NCBI RefSeq assembly: GCF_030272615.1
Contig: NC_081407.1
Coordinates: 262,308,574-262,372,573 of the forward strand
Origin: Cryptomeria japonica
Taxonomy: Eukaryota; Streptophyta; Pinopsida; Cupressales; Cupressaceae
Direction: 5' to 3'
DNA length: 64,000 nucleotides
Within the stretch, counting starts at the first letter, position 1, and every line of letters begins with the position of its first letter. Position numbers and translations under genes: made by a program. Below the pieces are notes generated by a model. The model was given only the letters and a program-made list of their open reading frames with translations. It did not search any database and was not told the origin of the DNA. Below, piece after piece: positions 13,201 to 23,984 of this stretch.

Positions 13201-13908
13201 CAAAACCTGAATAATCATTAGCAAGTAGTGATTTGGCATATTTGCTTAAGCATCCTCTCCTAGAACTTGGCAAAGTGCCCAATACATTCCTTTAGCCCTC
13301 AAGGTAAACATACTCAATGGGAAAGGCTCTTGCATATTGGCTCCTAAAACTGCTAACCCTCCTATTTTCAGAAAAAGTTCTTTAAGAGGCCCATTCCTGA
13401 GATGACTCCTCTGTGCACTGTACACTTGGGCTAATGATGTGAAATTTATGGGTTCCAGGAAGTTTGTGAACTCATTGAGTCCAAATGCTATCCTAAATTC
13501 CTCAGCATTAATTTCCACAAGGGTTTTCCCATTTACATCCCGGATGCATCTTGTTACTGGATCATAATTTAATGCCATTTGGGTTAACAAGTCTGTATCC
13601 ATGAATACCCCTAGGACTACTAGCTTCCCAACATCTAGTTCCCAAATACTGTTTTGAGGGGCAGGAGAATTTCTCATTCCAAATCCGACTTTAAATAACC
13701 CCAACCCGGACAGTCCCACTTGTGGGTCTCTCAGCCAATTACCCTTGTCATACAATCTTTCTCCTATCTTCAGACGGGGAGCCCTGGGCACTAACTCTTT
13801 GGCCTTTGATGCCTGGTTAGTTGACAACGTCAACTGTTCTAAAAAATCATCACATACACTTCTTTCTAAATAATTAACCTTGCCAGAAAATTCCCTTTTA
13901 GGAGCCAT
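10266..13908 (-). pseudogene. LTR-encoded ORF of element C, left copy (unrecognised protein)
   Basis: The frame starts at an ATG (13908, MAPKREF) conserved in the right copy and ends at 10266. It is broken by TAA (about 13245) and TGA (about 13122), a TGA near 11990, one frameshift from an extra T near 11810, and a TAG near 10521. Each of these is absent from the right copy. The N-terminal 600 residues look globular (many Trp, Phe, Gly). The region around 12000 is polar with a basic KRQRVGKE patch. The last 500 residues contain long Glu/Lys/Ala helices predicted to coil. No RT, integrase, zinc-knuckle or transposase motif is evident, and I do not recognise the family. It is transcribed in the same direction as gag-pol. 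Possible roles (accessory, envelope-like or Gag-like scaffold) are speculation. Confidence 0.75.
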
Positions 13909-14454
13909 TTGAAAACGCAAGAAAATGAATATCACTCTTAAACAATCCTGCAACACGAGAATGATTTTACTTAAAACACCACACAAGAATTGCTACAAAA
14001 TATGAGAGAACCTGAAGCTTGCTTGAAGGAATTTGCTCTGCAACTGAACTGCCTGCTCTTTATCTGAAAAAGATAACTCTGCGTCTGCTCTTCTGCAAAA
14101 TCTTTTGAAAGATATCTTCACTTGGTTGTTAGGAAATCAAATACTTGTACTCAAGGCCTTAACTATAACATTGATTCCGCATGCTTCGACCATCTCTTCA
14201 AAATCGAATTCATACGAGAATTCGTATTTTTCGCTCCAACAGGTCATAACATTCCTACAAGTGTTTCACTGTTACCTTTTCGTTACTGACGGCTTTGTCT
14301 TTAGTCTGGGTCCCGCTTTTTTATTGGCTGCATAATACCACGTGGCATCGAATCATTGGCCTTAAAATTCCCTTCGCATTCTATTCGATACTGGCCGCGT
14401 GTCTTTTTTTACAGCGACGTTTCCACCTTGGCGGGCCCACACTTTCTTCTTTGA

Positions 14455-15502
14455 CCACGTGTCATCATGACATGTGGACAGTTCTTGTTCATTCTCGCTA
14501 TTTTGGGGGCTTAGAGAGTGAGCACTTAACCATTGTGAAATAGCGCCAGCCGTTGGATCATCTCTGAAGTTGATCGGCATTTAATCCTCTGAGAAGGCTC
14601 TTAGGAATAGTGGGCGCACTGACTTGTCACGAACACCTGGCACCCAGTCACCTGCGGCGCTGATTTGTCACTCTGTCATTCGCCAAAAGGAAACCACGAG
14701 GGGCCCCACTTTCATCTCAACAGGTCTATTTCTCATGTCATCATCATGACACATGGACGACTCTCGTTAACTCTCGCTATTTCACGGGCTTAAAGGGTGA
14801 GCATTTTACCCTTGCGAAATAGCGCGGGCCGTTGGATCATCTCTCAAATTAATCGGCATTTAATCCTTTGAGAAGACTTTCAGGAGAGGTGGGCCCGCGG
14901 ACTCGTCATGGACACTTGGTGCCTTGTCACTTTCGGAGCTGACTTGTCACTCTGTCATTTGCCAGAAGGGAACCATAGGGACCCACAGTTTCCTTTTAGA
15001 CCATGTGTCATCATGACACGTGGACGGCTCTCGTTAACTCTCGCTATTTCGCGGGCTTAAAGGGTGAGCATTTTACCCTTGTGAAATAGCGCGGGCCATT
15101 GGATCATCTCTCAAATCGATCAGCATTTAATCCTTTGAGAAGGCTTTCAGGAGAGGTGGGCCTGCGGACTTGTCATGGACACTTGGTGCCTTGTCACTTT
15201 CGGAGCTGACTTGTCACTCTGTCATTTGCCAGAAGGAAGCCACGGGGTCTCAATAGATTGTTAACAGCTATACCTACCAGGTCATCTCTGGGGCCCACTT
15301 CAAACCTTTAATCCTAACACACCGACTGTGGTGACTTTCACCATGTGCTACCTTTTAATACGCCAGAAGAAAGCCATGGGGCTCCAACCACCTTTGACAG
15401 CTACACCCTTTACTTCCTCCATCATGACTCATGGACGGTCCTCGTTAATTCTCGCTATTTTGCGGGCCTAAAGGGTGAGCATTTTACCCTTGCGAAATAG
15501 CG
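14455..15502 (-). repeat. Hairpin and G-box repeat cluster in C's left LTR
   Basis: Four imperfect repeats each contain a roughly 50-bp hairpin, at 14496-14545, 14775-14824, 15042-15091 and 15453-15502. The outer stem is CGCTATTTC/GAAATAGCG and the inner stem AAGGGT/ACCCTT. Next to three of them are CACGTG-type (G-box) inverted pairs, for example 14455-14477. Spacing is 279, 267 and 411 bp. The cluster lies just upstream of the LTR ORF in element orientation, so it is most likely U3 promoter or enhancer DNA. Confidence 0.8.
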
Positions 15503-15853
15503 TGGGCCATTGGATCATCTCTCACATCGATCACTAATTACTGGGCCCGACAACTTTAGAAGAAAAGCATACAAGGCATAAAATTTTCAAATAATCAACG
15601 TAACCGCCTAGGCAAATAATAAGGGGGGACACTTGCTACGACCCCACGACCCATATCTTAAGTGAATAAAGTAACAGAAGATTAGAAACCAGAGGGTTTA
15701 ACACAAAAGGATAAAAAATAAAAAACCCTTAAACCCCTAAGGTTTAGAACAAAGCTGAAGCACTTGGGATTACACCCTATTCAAAATTTTTTTTTTCAAT
15801 GAACCATAGCCAATTATGGGAAAAGAAGAACCCAATTTTAAACAATGATAACA

Positions 15854-16000
15854 ATGGCTCTAACCGGGGATGGTTGATTGCGAGATCAACACAAGAAAAC
15901 TCAGAAACTCTGGAGAAACAGACCAAAACACAGACCAAAACCAGGAAAACAGGAAAGAAAACAAAATATATACACACAAAGGACCTACCGTGCATGGACA
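15854..16000. other. Short 3' untranslated part of element C
   Basis: 147 bp lie between the integrase stop and the 3' LTR. On the minus strand it is T-rich and shows no clear purine run next to the LTR, where a polypurine tract is expected. Confidence 0.6.
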
Positions 16001-19000
16001 TTAAGAGAAATAATGCTTCAAGAATTGTCCATGCACTGGAAATTCCTGCATTTCATCATTCATATTCTTCAAAAAATATGAATCCTTACCATTAAGGTCA
16101 CAAACCACAAAAGGGCCAATCCATAGTGATTCAAATTTTTTATGCTTTCCTTTATCTTGTCCTTTTGCATTCCACTGAAGAACCATGTCATCAATTTGAA
16201 ACTTCCTTAATGATGTCCTTTTATCAAAAAGATACTTTGACTGCAACTGAATCTTCTGATTTTTCTTATGGGCAGAAGTCCTAAGCTCCTCCATTTCTAC
16301 AATTTGGATCATTCTGTTTTCCATCGGTTTAGATATTTCCATGTCCTCATCCTGCAAAAACTTATACACTGGAAGAAGGTTATTTACCGGTAATCTGGCT
16401 TGGGTACCATAAACCAACTCAAAAGGTGACATTCCAATGGATTTTTTAACTGTTATTCTATCTGCCCACAGAGCTAACTTCAACTTTTGATCCCAAGATC
16501 TTTTATTTTCTTCTAAAATTTTCTTGATGATATTCAACAGGCTTTTATTGCTGGATTCTGCCTGTCCATTCCCCTGAGGGTGATAAGGTGATGAGTATGA
16601 CATGAGTATACCGTGACTATTGCAAAAACCTACAAATTCTTCTGATCTGAAACACATAGCATTATCCATTACCAATTTCGCAGGTGTTCCAAATCAAGTC
16701 ACAATACTATCCATCAGGAAATCAATGACAATTTTACTAGTAGCTCTTTTTGTAGGGATGACTTCTATCCATTTGGTAAAATAATCAGTGGCCACTATAA
16801 TCCATCCATGACCTCTTCTTGACTTTTCAACAATTTCTCCAATAAAATCAATGCCCCATTGGACAAAAAGAGCTTCTACAGAGACTGGATTTAGGGGTAA
16901 GGCTCCTTCATACTTGAGCTTAGAAGAAAATCTTTGACATGGATCACATCTTCGAACATATGCATGGGTATCTTTAAATAAGGTGGGCCAATAATACCCA
17001 GCCCGTATTATCTTACCAGCAGTAGTCTTAGCAGAATAGTGACCTCCACATACTCCATCATGCATTTCAATTAACACCTGTTTGGCTTGAAATTCATCCA
17101 AACACATTAGTAACTCTCCATCTCTTTTTCTCCAGAAAAGATCACCCTGAATGAGCACATACTTTTGGGACTTAAGCTTCAAAGTTCTCTTCTGATTGTG
17201 TGTCATTTCTTCTGGGAGTATGCTACCTTTCAATACTTGGATTATCTCTGTGTACCAAGGTTGTCTCTCAATACTAGTAACCAAAACATCTCTAACCTCA
17301 ACATTGTGTATTTCTACATTTATGAGATTTGACTCAGTCATGAGCTTAGCCAAACCTAACCCTCTCACTAATTTAGTGATCTTTATCTCCAAATTGAACT
17401 CCTGAATTCTATTGATCCATCTACACCTCTTCCCAGTAACTTCAGACTGAGACAAAATATCTTTAACTGCAGCATGTGGAACATAATCAATGATGTTTGC
17501 ATTCACCAGATATGGCCTAAAAGCTTTAACAACTTTAACTAAGGCATAAGCTTGTTTCTCCATGGTTTCATATTTTAGTTCTGCCGCTTGCAAAGATTTA
17601 CTATAGAAGGCTATGGGATGTTCATATCCTTCATTGTCCTTTTGTAATAATACTGCAGCCACCGTGTGATATGAAGCAAAAGAAAACAGAGAAAAAGGCT
17701 TACCATAATCTGGAGATTTCAACACTGGTGCCTCCTAGATTGCCTTCTTAATCTCATCAAAAGCTTTTGAAGCTTCTTGATCCCAATGAAACTTTGTGTC
17801 CTTCTTGAGCAACTTGACAATAGGCTTCACTATCTCGGCAAAGTTTGCAATGAATCTCCTGACAAAATTCACTTTGCCTAAAAAGGATTGGATACCTTTC
17901 ACATTTTTAGGTTCAGACACTTTGTTAATTGCTTCGATTCTTTCAGGGTCTATTCTTACCCCTTCCTTGGAAACTATGTGTCCCAATAACTTTCCTTCAG
18001 TGACCCCAAAATGACATTTCTTGGGATTCAGTGATACACCAAATTCCAAGGCTTTATCAAACACCTTCTCTAGATGTCCACAATGATCATCAGCTCTCTT
18101 TGAGAAACAGGTTAGATCATCTTGGTAAACCACCATAATTATATTTATGAATTCCTTAAAAGCCACATCCATAGCTCTCTGAAATGTAGCTCCTGCATTT
18201 TTTAATCCAAATGGCATTCTCACATACACATAGGTTCCCCATGGAGTAGTGAAAGCTGTTTTAAACTGTTTAGACTCCTTTACAAGCACTTGATTGTATC
18301 CCGAGAAACCATCCATCATGGATAAAAGATCACATCCTGTCACTCTTTGTAGCATTGCTTCCATATTTGGGGATGAGTAATTATCTTTTAAGGAAGCAAC
18401 ATTAAGATTCCTAAAATCAACACACAATCTGATGTCTCCATTCTTCTTTCTTACTGGGACAAGATTAGAGACCCATGAAGAATGTCTTATTGGTTTGATA
18501 ATCCCCCCTTCTCTCAATTTAGTCAACTCTTGTTGCATTTTAGTTTCTAATAAGGGGTTGATAGGTCTCTGTTTCTGTCTGAAAGGCTTAGCATCTGGAA
18601 GTAAGGGAACTTCATGCTGAAAAAGATCTTGTCTATACGCCTTTAGGTCTTCATAAGACCAAGCAAAGACATGCTTATACCTTTTCAATAAATTGATAAG
18701 GTTAGTCCTAACATGAGGGGGTAATTTATTTCCAATATATACTAACTTGGGGAATGATTCTGTCCCCAGATTTACCTCCTCCAATTCTTCTAACTTGGTG
18801 GTAGATTGCTGGTGTAAATGACTATCATTATAACTAAACATACTCTCTAGCTCCACCAACCCTTTAGGTATCTCATTGGTTTCCAATTGGACAATATCAT
18901 TTCCAAACACTGTCTCTCTATTATCCACCACTTCCACCAATGCATTGCAATCAATCTTTTGTCCATCATAATCATCAACACATTGGATGAACTTAAGAAT

Positions 19001-22000
19001 ATCTTCATCATCAGCAAAAACTTGCCAATTATACACATTATCAGGGATGGCCGACCTAGATTTTATTTCCACAGTAGAAATACCGGTTAGCGTTGCATCA
19101 TCATTTTTCAAAGCAACATTAGCTAGGAAATCTACCATAATATTTTTTGTTTGCTCTATCCAATTGATAGAAAATGCATCAAAATGCTCAATAACATCCC
19201 AAACAACATGCTTATATTGCTTCAATCTATCATTCTTGGATGCATATCTAGATCTCATCTAAGAGACAACCAATTCTGAATCCCCCATTACTTTCAACAG
19301 TTGGATTCCATGCCTTTTTGCAACCTCAAGTCCTAATAATAGAGCTTCATACTCTGCAGTATTATTTGTGCATTGGAATGCCAATAAGAATGAGTATTTG
19401 AAAGTTATACCCGACGGGGACACAAAAAGAACCCCTGCACCAGATCCTTCTTTGGAGCAAGCTCCATCAAAATACATTTGCCACAACCCATACTGCTATG
19501 CTTGTAGCTCGACTACAATTGGGTCAGTATTCTTCAATTGAGGTGATATTGGTTGAAGTCTGAAATTATCTAAATCTACATCAATCATACAATTAAGCAT
19601 ACTAGGGTCCACATTTTCAATTACCTTAGGATCCCGTGGCTCCCTGTATAGTTTGACCTGATTGCCACCAATAGGAATAGTAGCATAAGACAAGTCTAGT
19701 TGAACATTTCCCCCTACTGCTGCTGCCCACTGCCTAGAAAGTAACATACCATAGTGGGGTTTAGTATCAGTAACAATAACATCCATTTTATAAGTGGCTT
19801 CAGGAAATGCAGCTATTTTTACTTCTACATCTTTCATTGTACCTATCACAGGCACTTCTCTATTATCCATGGCATAACATTTCCCATACACAGTGGTTAC
19901 TGATAACCCTAATTCTTTCATAACACCATAGGGCATTACATTAGCAGCTGCTCTTGAATCTATCATGCAGTTTTTAATCAACCGGTTATTTACTAGCAAA
20001 GTAACATAGAAGGGATCTACCTGAGAAGGCTCCTGAGTGATAGTGGTTCCAACATATACCTCTAGGGTTTGGAACTCTTGATCCTTTCCAACTTTATCCG
20101 AACTAGTGGGTAATACTAGGTCACTATCAGATATACTAGAGAATAAAGACAAAGCTACATCCTTATGTTCTTTAATCTTCAGCAATTCTATTAATGGAAC
20201 AGTGACTTTCATTTGAGTTAAAGCTTGGGCCATATCAAATGCAGAATTATTACATTTTTCAGTATTAACCTTAACCTTTTCTGTTTTGAATTGACTGGCC
20301 TTCTTCACCACCTCTGCCCTTTGTACATCACCAACATTTTTGTCATCTATGCCTTTAGGTAAGTCTTTAACTTGTTCCTCTTTTTCTTGACTGGCTTTAA
20401 GAATAGCAGTAACACTGCTTGATGCCCCTTTCTTTGTGACTTCTTTTACAAACATAGAACCTGGCTCACCTTGATCAGTGTCTCTCTTGGTGCTTCTCAG
20501 ATTGTAGTTATGTTTTGCTTTGGCGATTGCAGCCTTAGTGAGATTTTTGACTTCTTCCTCACTAGGCCTCCTAAGATGAACTTCTTCATCTTCAATTGTT
20601 ACCACATTCAATGTAGGATGCCAACTTAAGGCTAACTGTTCTTGCACTAACCTTTCATTATCCAGCACATCACTGTATTCACTTTGCATAGATTCCTCAT
20701 CACTTTCTATGATGGTTTCAAACATATTAATGTCAGGCTCTGCTTCTGGCCTCATAGATTCTTCCAGAGCTTGAGCCACTACACACTGATGAGGAGAATG
20801 TGGTCCATCACAAGCAATACACCAAGGAGTACTTTCTATATTATTAACAGTTTTCCCTTTCAAAGGATCTGGTGTGTCTTGGATTTGGGCAATTTTAGGC
20901 TTCTCAACTTGGGGTTTACCATCCTTCCAATTTGTATTGTATGGCATATCATGTAATCTAGGAGGTCTATCTTGCCAGTTATAATGGGGCTTATCATTTT
21001 TGTTGACTTTAGCAGTCAAATCTTTCATAGCAGTAACCAGTTTTTCTATTTTATCATCCTCTTTAGCAACTTTGTTAGGTTGCTGTTTGGTTTCATGCCA
21101 CAGTCTACCATCTGTCCTTCTTCCTAATTTTCCAGACGCTTTTCTATTACTTTCTACATTTATGGCAATTCTAAAAGCATCCCTCAGGTTATGAGGATTT
21201 TTATCTCTCAAGATATAAGCCATTTTGGAATCAAATGCATTATAATATGTATTAAGACACATATTATCATCTAGCCTCATTACCTGATACAACCTGTGCA
21301 TAGTTTTCTGGAATCTAGCATTGAAATCAGTGACTATTTCATTTTCAGATTTTCTAATGTTATTGAACTCATTCAGCATGAAACTCACATTAGTCTTATC
21401 TCCATACTGTTCTTGAAAGCAATTTTTAAAATCTTCCCATGAACCTATGCTAGCTACTGGAAGACCTCTGTACCAATCTCTTGCATCATCAACCAGGGAT
21501 TGAACAAATAGTTTCATAATAACATCTTCATCTGCTATCTCATAATCATTTATCAAATCCCCAAAAGATTTCAGATGTTCCTCAGCACTGACTGCATTGT
21601 TCCCAGCAAACTTATGGAGTCTGTCTCTTAGCTCAGTAGGAACATGATTTGGATATCCCGGGATCCCATCAAAAAACAATTGCCTATATTGTTCTAGATT
21701 GATTGGCCTTCTTTGAAAAGGGAAAATTGCACTATTATTTCCCATGATTATTTTAGCTTTTGGGATTGGAGATTGAGATGTTTGGGTGTACTGTTTATTT
21801 GAGGGTATTTGGCTTACTGAGGCAATATTAGCATGTACTATAGGTTGAGTATTGACCTGAGGAAAAGAGATATGTTGGGGATTAGGCTTGCTAAGATCTT
21901 CCGATGGAAATGTAATAGGGGGAGCTTTTAAGTAGTTAATCTTTCTTTTAACTTCCTGATTCGCTGCTTCTAACTCAGCCTTTTCCAATTCCATTTGGAG

Positions 22001-22993
22001 GTCTTCCTTTTCCTTCCTCATCTTTTCCATCTCCCTCTCATGTGCTAGGATCCTATGAGAAATCCCTTATGTAGTTTTATATTCTACTTCATCATCTACC
22101 CCTATCTGTTTTCCTTTGTTTAAATTGACTTTAGGAAGCTGGGAGTCATTAGATACTTCCTTAATTGGCTGGGCTACGGACTTAGAAGCTGGTCTAATCT
22201 TAGGAATTAGGATCTCCCTAATCACTGGGCCTTCCTCATCACTTTTTTCTTTTTCCTTAGCAAGCACTTCAAGATTAGCTATCTGTCTAAGGAGCCTATC
22301 TCTCTCCATCAATTTGGCTTTAACTTCCTTTTCCTTATTTGCCTCCTTTTGTGCTCTTAGGGAGATTAAATGATGGACTCTTTTGTTTAAATATTCAATC
22401 TCTTGAGACATTTTATCCTCATCAGGGTAGTTTTCTTCGGAGTCTGATGCATTAATTTGATGTATGTCAATTAGGCTAATGTTCCCATCTATTGTCCTAG
22501 GAACAGAGTGCCTAATTGCATTTGAACTGGTTCTATCTTTTGCAGAAACACTAACATGAGATAGATCTCGATTTAAAATAGGTGCATCATCAATATTTCC
22601 AAACAATCCTGAATGGAAACCTAAAATATCATGCTCTGAATCTCTAGAAGATGAATTTGACTTTGCATAGACAGGTCGATCAGGCATCTTACCAGTGTTA
22701 TTATTTTTCTGCACCCATGCTGCACTTGATGGCTCATGCATCACAGATCTCTTATGGCCCCTTCGTGACTGTTCTGGCAGACCTTCTTGCAAGTTTTCAT
22801 GAGGATGTTTCTTCATGAATGATCTTGTGTTCTTATTTCCTTGCATCTCGGTAGTCTTTCCTTTAGAAAATTTGTATCTCACAAGGACTGGTTCAATAGT
22901 AACAGAGTCGCCACCCACAAAACTATGGGAAAAAATGAAAACAAGCAGTCTTACCCACAAACACACAACAATATTCTCCACAAGTCTCGGCAC
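16001..22993 (-). pseudogene. gag-pol: Element C Gag-Pol polyprotein (Gag-PR-aRH-RT-RH-INT), disabled
   Basis: One frame of about 2,300 codons reads from 22993 (or the in-frame ATG at 22846) to 16001 with no frameshift. It has five stops: TAA near 22064, TAG at 19496, 19259 and 17735, and TGA near 16692. Gag has a coiled N-terminal half (22400-21950) and the conserved plant retrotransposon Gag core (about 21650-21150). I saw no canonical CCHC knuckle, only a CIACDGPHSPHQC-like segment near 20810. The protease active site near 19950 reads DSR instead of DSG. Archaeal-type RNase H follows at 19480-19110. RT (18560-17750) has YQDD at 18128-18117 where YVDD or YLDD is usual. The RT-linked RNase H (17720-17330) lacks its first catalytic Asp. 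Integrase has an HHCC finger near 17060-16930, then D, D and E residues (MDNA, GNGQAES). The frame lies entirely inside element C, 30 bases after the primer binding site. Confidence 0.92.
19110..19486 (-). pseudogene. Archaeal-type RNase H domain of element C, located upstream of RT
   Basis: Motifs in order: YFDGACSKEGSGAG, then NNTAEYEALLLGLE, then MGDSELVVS, then (after a TAG) the C-terminal helix ending FLANVA. These supply the Asp/Glu metal ligands of an RNase HI fold of the type acquired by Tat elements. It lies between protease and RT, not between RNase H and integrase as in element D of this window. The TAG at 19259 is a likely former CAG (Gln). Since the RT-linked RNase H has lost its first Asp, this domain probably supplied the RNA-degrading activity. 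That division of labour is inferred from family knowledge. Confidence 0.8.
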
Positions 22994-23023
22994 AGATCTG
23001 TGTTTATATCTTTGTTATAACTC

Positions 23024-23041
23024 TCCCCAGCGGAGTCGCCA
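23024..23041 (-). promoter_or_regulatory. Element C primer binding site
   Basis: On the minus strand, five bases downstream of the 5' LTR, TGGCGACTCCGCTGGGGA complements a tRNA 3' end finishing in CCA. Ogre elements are known for an Arg-type tRNA primer, and the similarity suggests the same class here. The tRNA identity should be checked by search. Confidence 0.8.
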
Positions 23042-23984
23042 CTTTTGTTGTCCTCAAAATATGATTCCCTTCAATGTCCTTAGAATAATATGATCTAAAC
23101 TGGGTGCAGAGAAGACATCAAAGATAAGGAAATTCCAGAAACAACATATGACAAGGTTTGATTAGACCTTCTACACTTCGGGCTTCCTTGGAGCCCAGGT
23201 GGGTATATATTTGTGAATTAACTTCACACTTTCAAACAATAAACCCATAGCAAACCAGCCCAGAAAATCAGTGGATTTGTTCACCTTGAAATCAACGGAA
23301 AACAAAGAATGGAAACTATACTTAACTTCAGCATTTTTGATCAACAAAGTATGCAATAAACAACCTCGATTAATACCAGTGCTTTATCCAAGGTTACATA
23401 GTCACCTAAATTCAAATAAAACTCCTGAAATAATATATCTTTATGCTTCCTGTCGGCCTGGTTTCCACTAATCCTTATATATGCCTGACACATACAAGAA
23501 TTCAATCATTCTAGACTAAGCTATGGTCCTCAAAATTCAAAGTTCCTTCCAAAGAATTTACTGGTATGAGTGATCCCGCGTATTTAATTTCCCTCCTAAA
23601 GAGAAAAGCCAACAAACACTTATACTGAGATTGCTTTGCAATTCCATTCAAACTAAACAACCCTGGATTATTCAGAATAAAGACAGTAAATAAATTTGTG
23701 AACAAACTTGAAGACAACACATAGCTTTACTCAAAAATCGATGGCCTGTATATTGATATTCATTTCAAGAAATATTACAAGAAATTCTGATTCTCCATTA
23801 AACTTTGGAAAAAACTCAGATAAATTTCTGCAGTGTTTTCTTACAAAAAACTTGTGATCCCTTTTCCTCTAGTCCTAGTATCCATTTATAACAACATGGA
23901 TGCACAAAGCTTTGGACTTCTCGAGGAGAGTTTGTTACAATTATTTCAAAAATTGAAGAGATTACAATTTTTGCTTAAAAGCAG

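Larger units (their letters stand above)
9327..15853 (-). repeat. Element C 3' LTR (left copy)
   Basis: 6,527 bp. In element orientation it contains the hairpin/G-box repeat cluster (15502-14455), an ORF (13908-10266) and about 940 bp without coding signal (10265-9327). It matches the right copy throughout, with only small indels, so the ORF is an integral part of the LTR and not a later insertion. Confidence 0.92.

Noticed and set aside
14105-14543. Hydrophobic short frames across C's U3 (also 27821-28259)
   Set aside because: They overlap the hairpin/G-box repeats and change freely between copies. Regulatory DNA is the better reading.
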